Source: an uncultured Lachnospiraceae bacterium (GTDB lineage: Bacteria > Bacillota > Clostridia > Lachnospirales > Lachnospiraceae). From it: a stretch of 5,818 bases of DNA. Positions 5,433 to 5,818 of this stretch are shown here, in pieces (position 1 is the stretch's first letter; every line of letters starts with the position of its first letter). The notes under the pieces are model-generated. The model saw nothing but the letters and a program-made list of their open reading frames with translations. It made no database searches and was not told the DNA's origin. The translations under genes were made by a program, and so were the position numbers. The stretch covers positions 1 through 5,818 of the forward strand of contig CACZSB010000103.1 of NCBI GenBank assembly GCA_902783765.1. The letters run 5' to 3'.

Positions 5433-5818
5433 ATGAAGAAAATTATACTGATTATCCTGGTGATTAGCCTTCTAACAATTGGATGCACCCCTGAAAAACA
5501 AGCAAATCAGACGATCCCCGAAAGCAAAGGCGCCGCTGCCTCAGCGGCGGGCGCTGACATAAACCAGCCGGAGAAAGAAAGCCCTTCCCCGGAGCTGCTG
5601 AAAAGTTTTGGAACCCGGGATCTGGATAATCAGACCCAGTATCTGGGGGAAATCATGGCCACCCACAAAATAACCGTGATTAATTTCTGGGCCTCCTGGT
5701 GCGGCCCCTGTGTGCAGGAATTGCCGGAGCTGGAAGCCTTATATCAGACCTATAAAGATCAGGGAGTGGCCTTTGTGGGCGTACTGCTGGATGGGGGCGA
5801 GAAGGCCGGCCTGCAGGA
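5433..5818 (+). CDS. TlpA/ResA-like lipoprotein thioredoxin, 5' part (3' end beyond window)
   Basis: The first 128 codons are present. Residues 1-17 are a lipoprotein signal (MKK, hydrophobic stretch, LLTIG) with Cys18 as the likely lipidated residue; the -3 residue is Thr rather than the common Leu. Residues 19-52 are a low-complexity Ala/Glu/Pro-rich tether. The redoxin fold begins near 55, with strand ITVINFWASW and the active site Trp89-Cys90-Gly-Pro-Cys93, then ELPELEALYQTYKDQGVAFVGVLLD. Relatives are membrane-tethered thiol-disulfide oxidoreductases outside the cell membrane, often reducing client proteins with electrons from a CcdA-type partner; no partner is visible here. ATG 5433 is directly preceded by an in-frame TAA, so no longer form exists. 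The ribosome binding site is poor: AAAAAAGG lies too far upstream. Confidence 0.92.
   Translation, partial: MKKIILIILVISLLTIGCTPEKQANQTIPESKGAAASAAGADINQPEKESPSPELLKSFGTRDLDNQTQYLGEIMATHKITVINFWASWCGPCVQELPELEALYQTYKDQGVAFVGVLLDGGEKAGLQ

Noticed and set aside
5387..5467. 26-codon plus-strand open frame starting next to the TATAAT box
   Set aside because: Its ATG lies upstream of the expected transcription start and no ribosome binding site is present; it overlaps the lipoprotein gene.

Overview
The window looks like a low-to-mid GC Gram-positive, most likely an anaerobic gut-type member of the Clostridia (Bacillota). The reasons are a large secreted adhesin with Cna-B and thioester domains, a DegV-family lipid-binding protein, a lipoprotein thioredoxin, strong GGAGG ribosome binding sites and sigma-A type promoters. 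The genus cannot be fixed from this sequence alone.

Layout: four genes. (1) 3705 down to 1, minus strand: the first 1235 codons of a giant surface adhesin that is open to the left edge with no stop. Its visible order is signal peptide, two Ig-like adhesin domains, an FctA/Spy0128-like domain, a TQXA-type thioester domain, four Cna-B repeats of about 100 residues and the start of a SpaA-like domain. (2) 4753 down to 3905, minus strand: a complete DegV-family (FakB-like) fatty-acid-binding protein with its own promoter. (3) 5195 down to 4857, minus strand: a 112-residue XRE-type helix-turn-helix regulator. (4) 5433 to the right edge, plus strand: the N-terminal part of a TlpA/ResA-like lipoprotein thioredoxin with a WCGPC active site.

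Intergenic regions: 3706-3904 holds a probable adhesin promoter and, between it and the start codon, an 11-bp hairpin followed by a U-tract that resembles an intrinsic terminator or attenuator. 4754-4856 holds a clear promoter for the DegV gene. 5196-5432 is the divergent control region between the XRE regulator and the thioredoxin gene. It has a near-consensus promoter for the thioredoxin gene, a perfect 6-bp inverted repeat just upstream, and three GCTGTT boxes near the two promoters.

How they may work together: the adhesin is a wall-exposed, covalently cross-linked fibre that may attach through a thioester. Its C-terminus, sorting signal and any sortase or pilin partners would lie to the left of this window. 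The XRE regulator and the thioredoxin are divergent and may form a regulator-target pair. No functional link between the adhesin and the DegV protein is visible beyond their being adjacent and co-directional. There is no RNA gene, CRISPR array, transposase or attachment site here.
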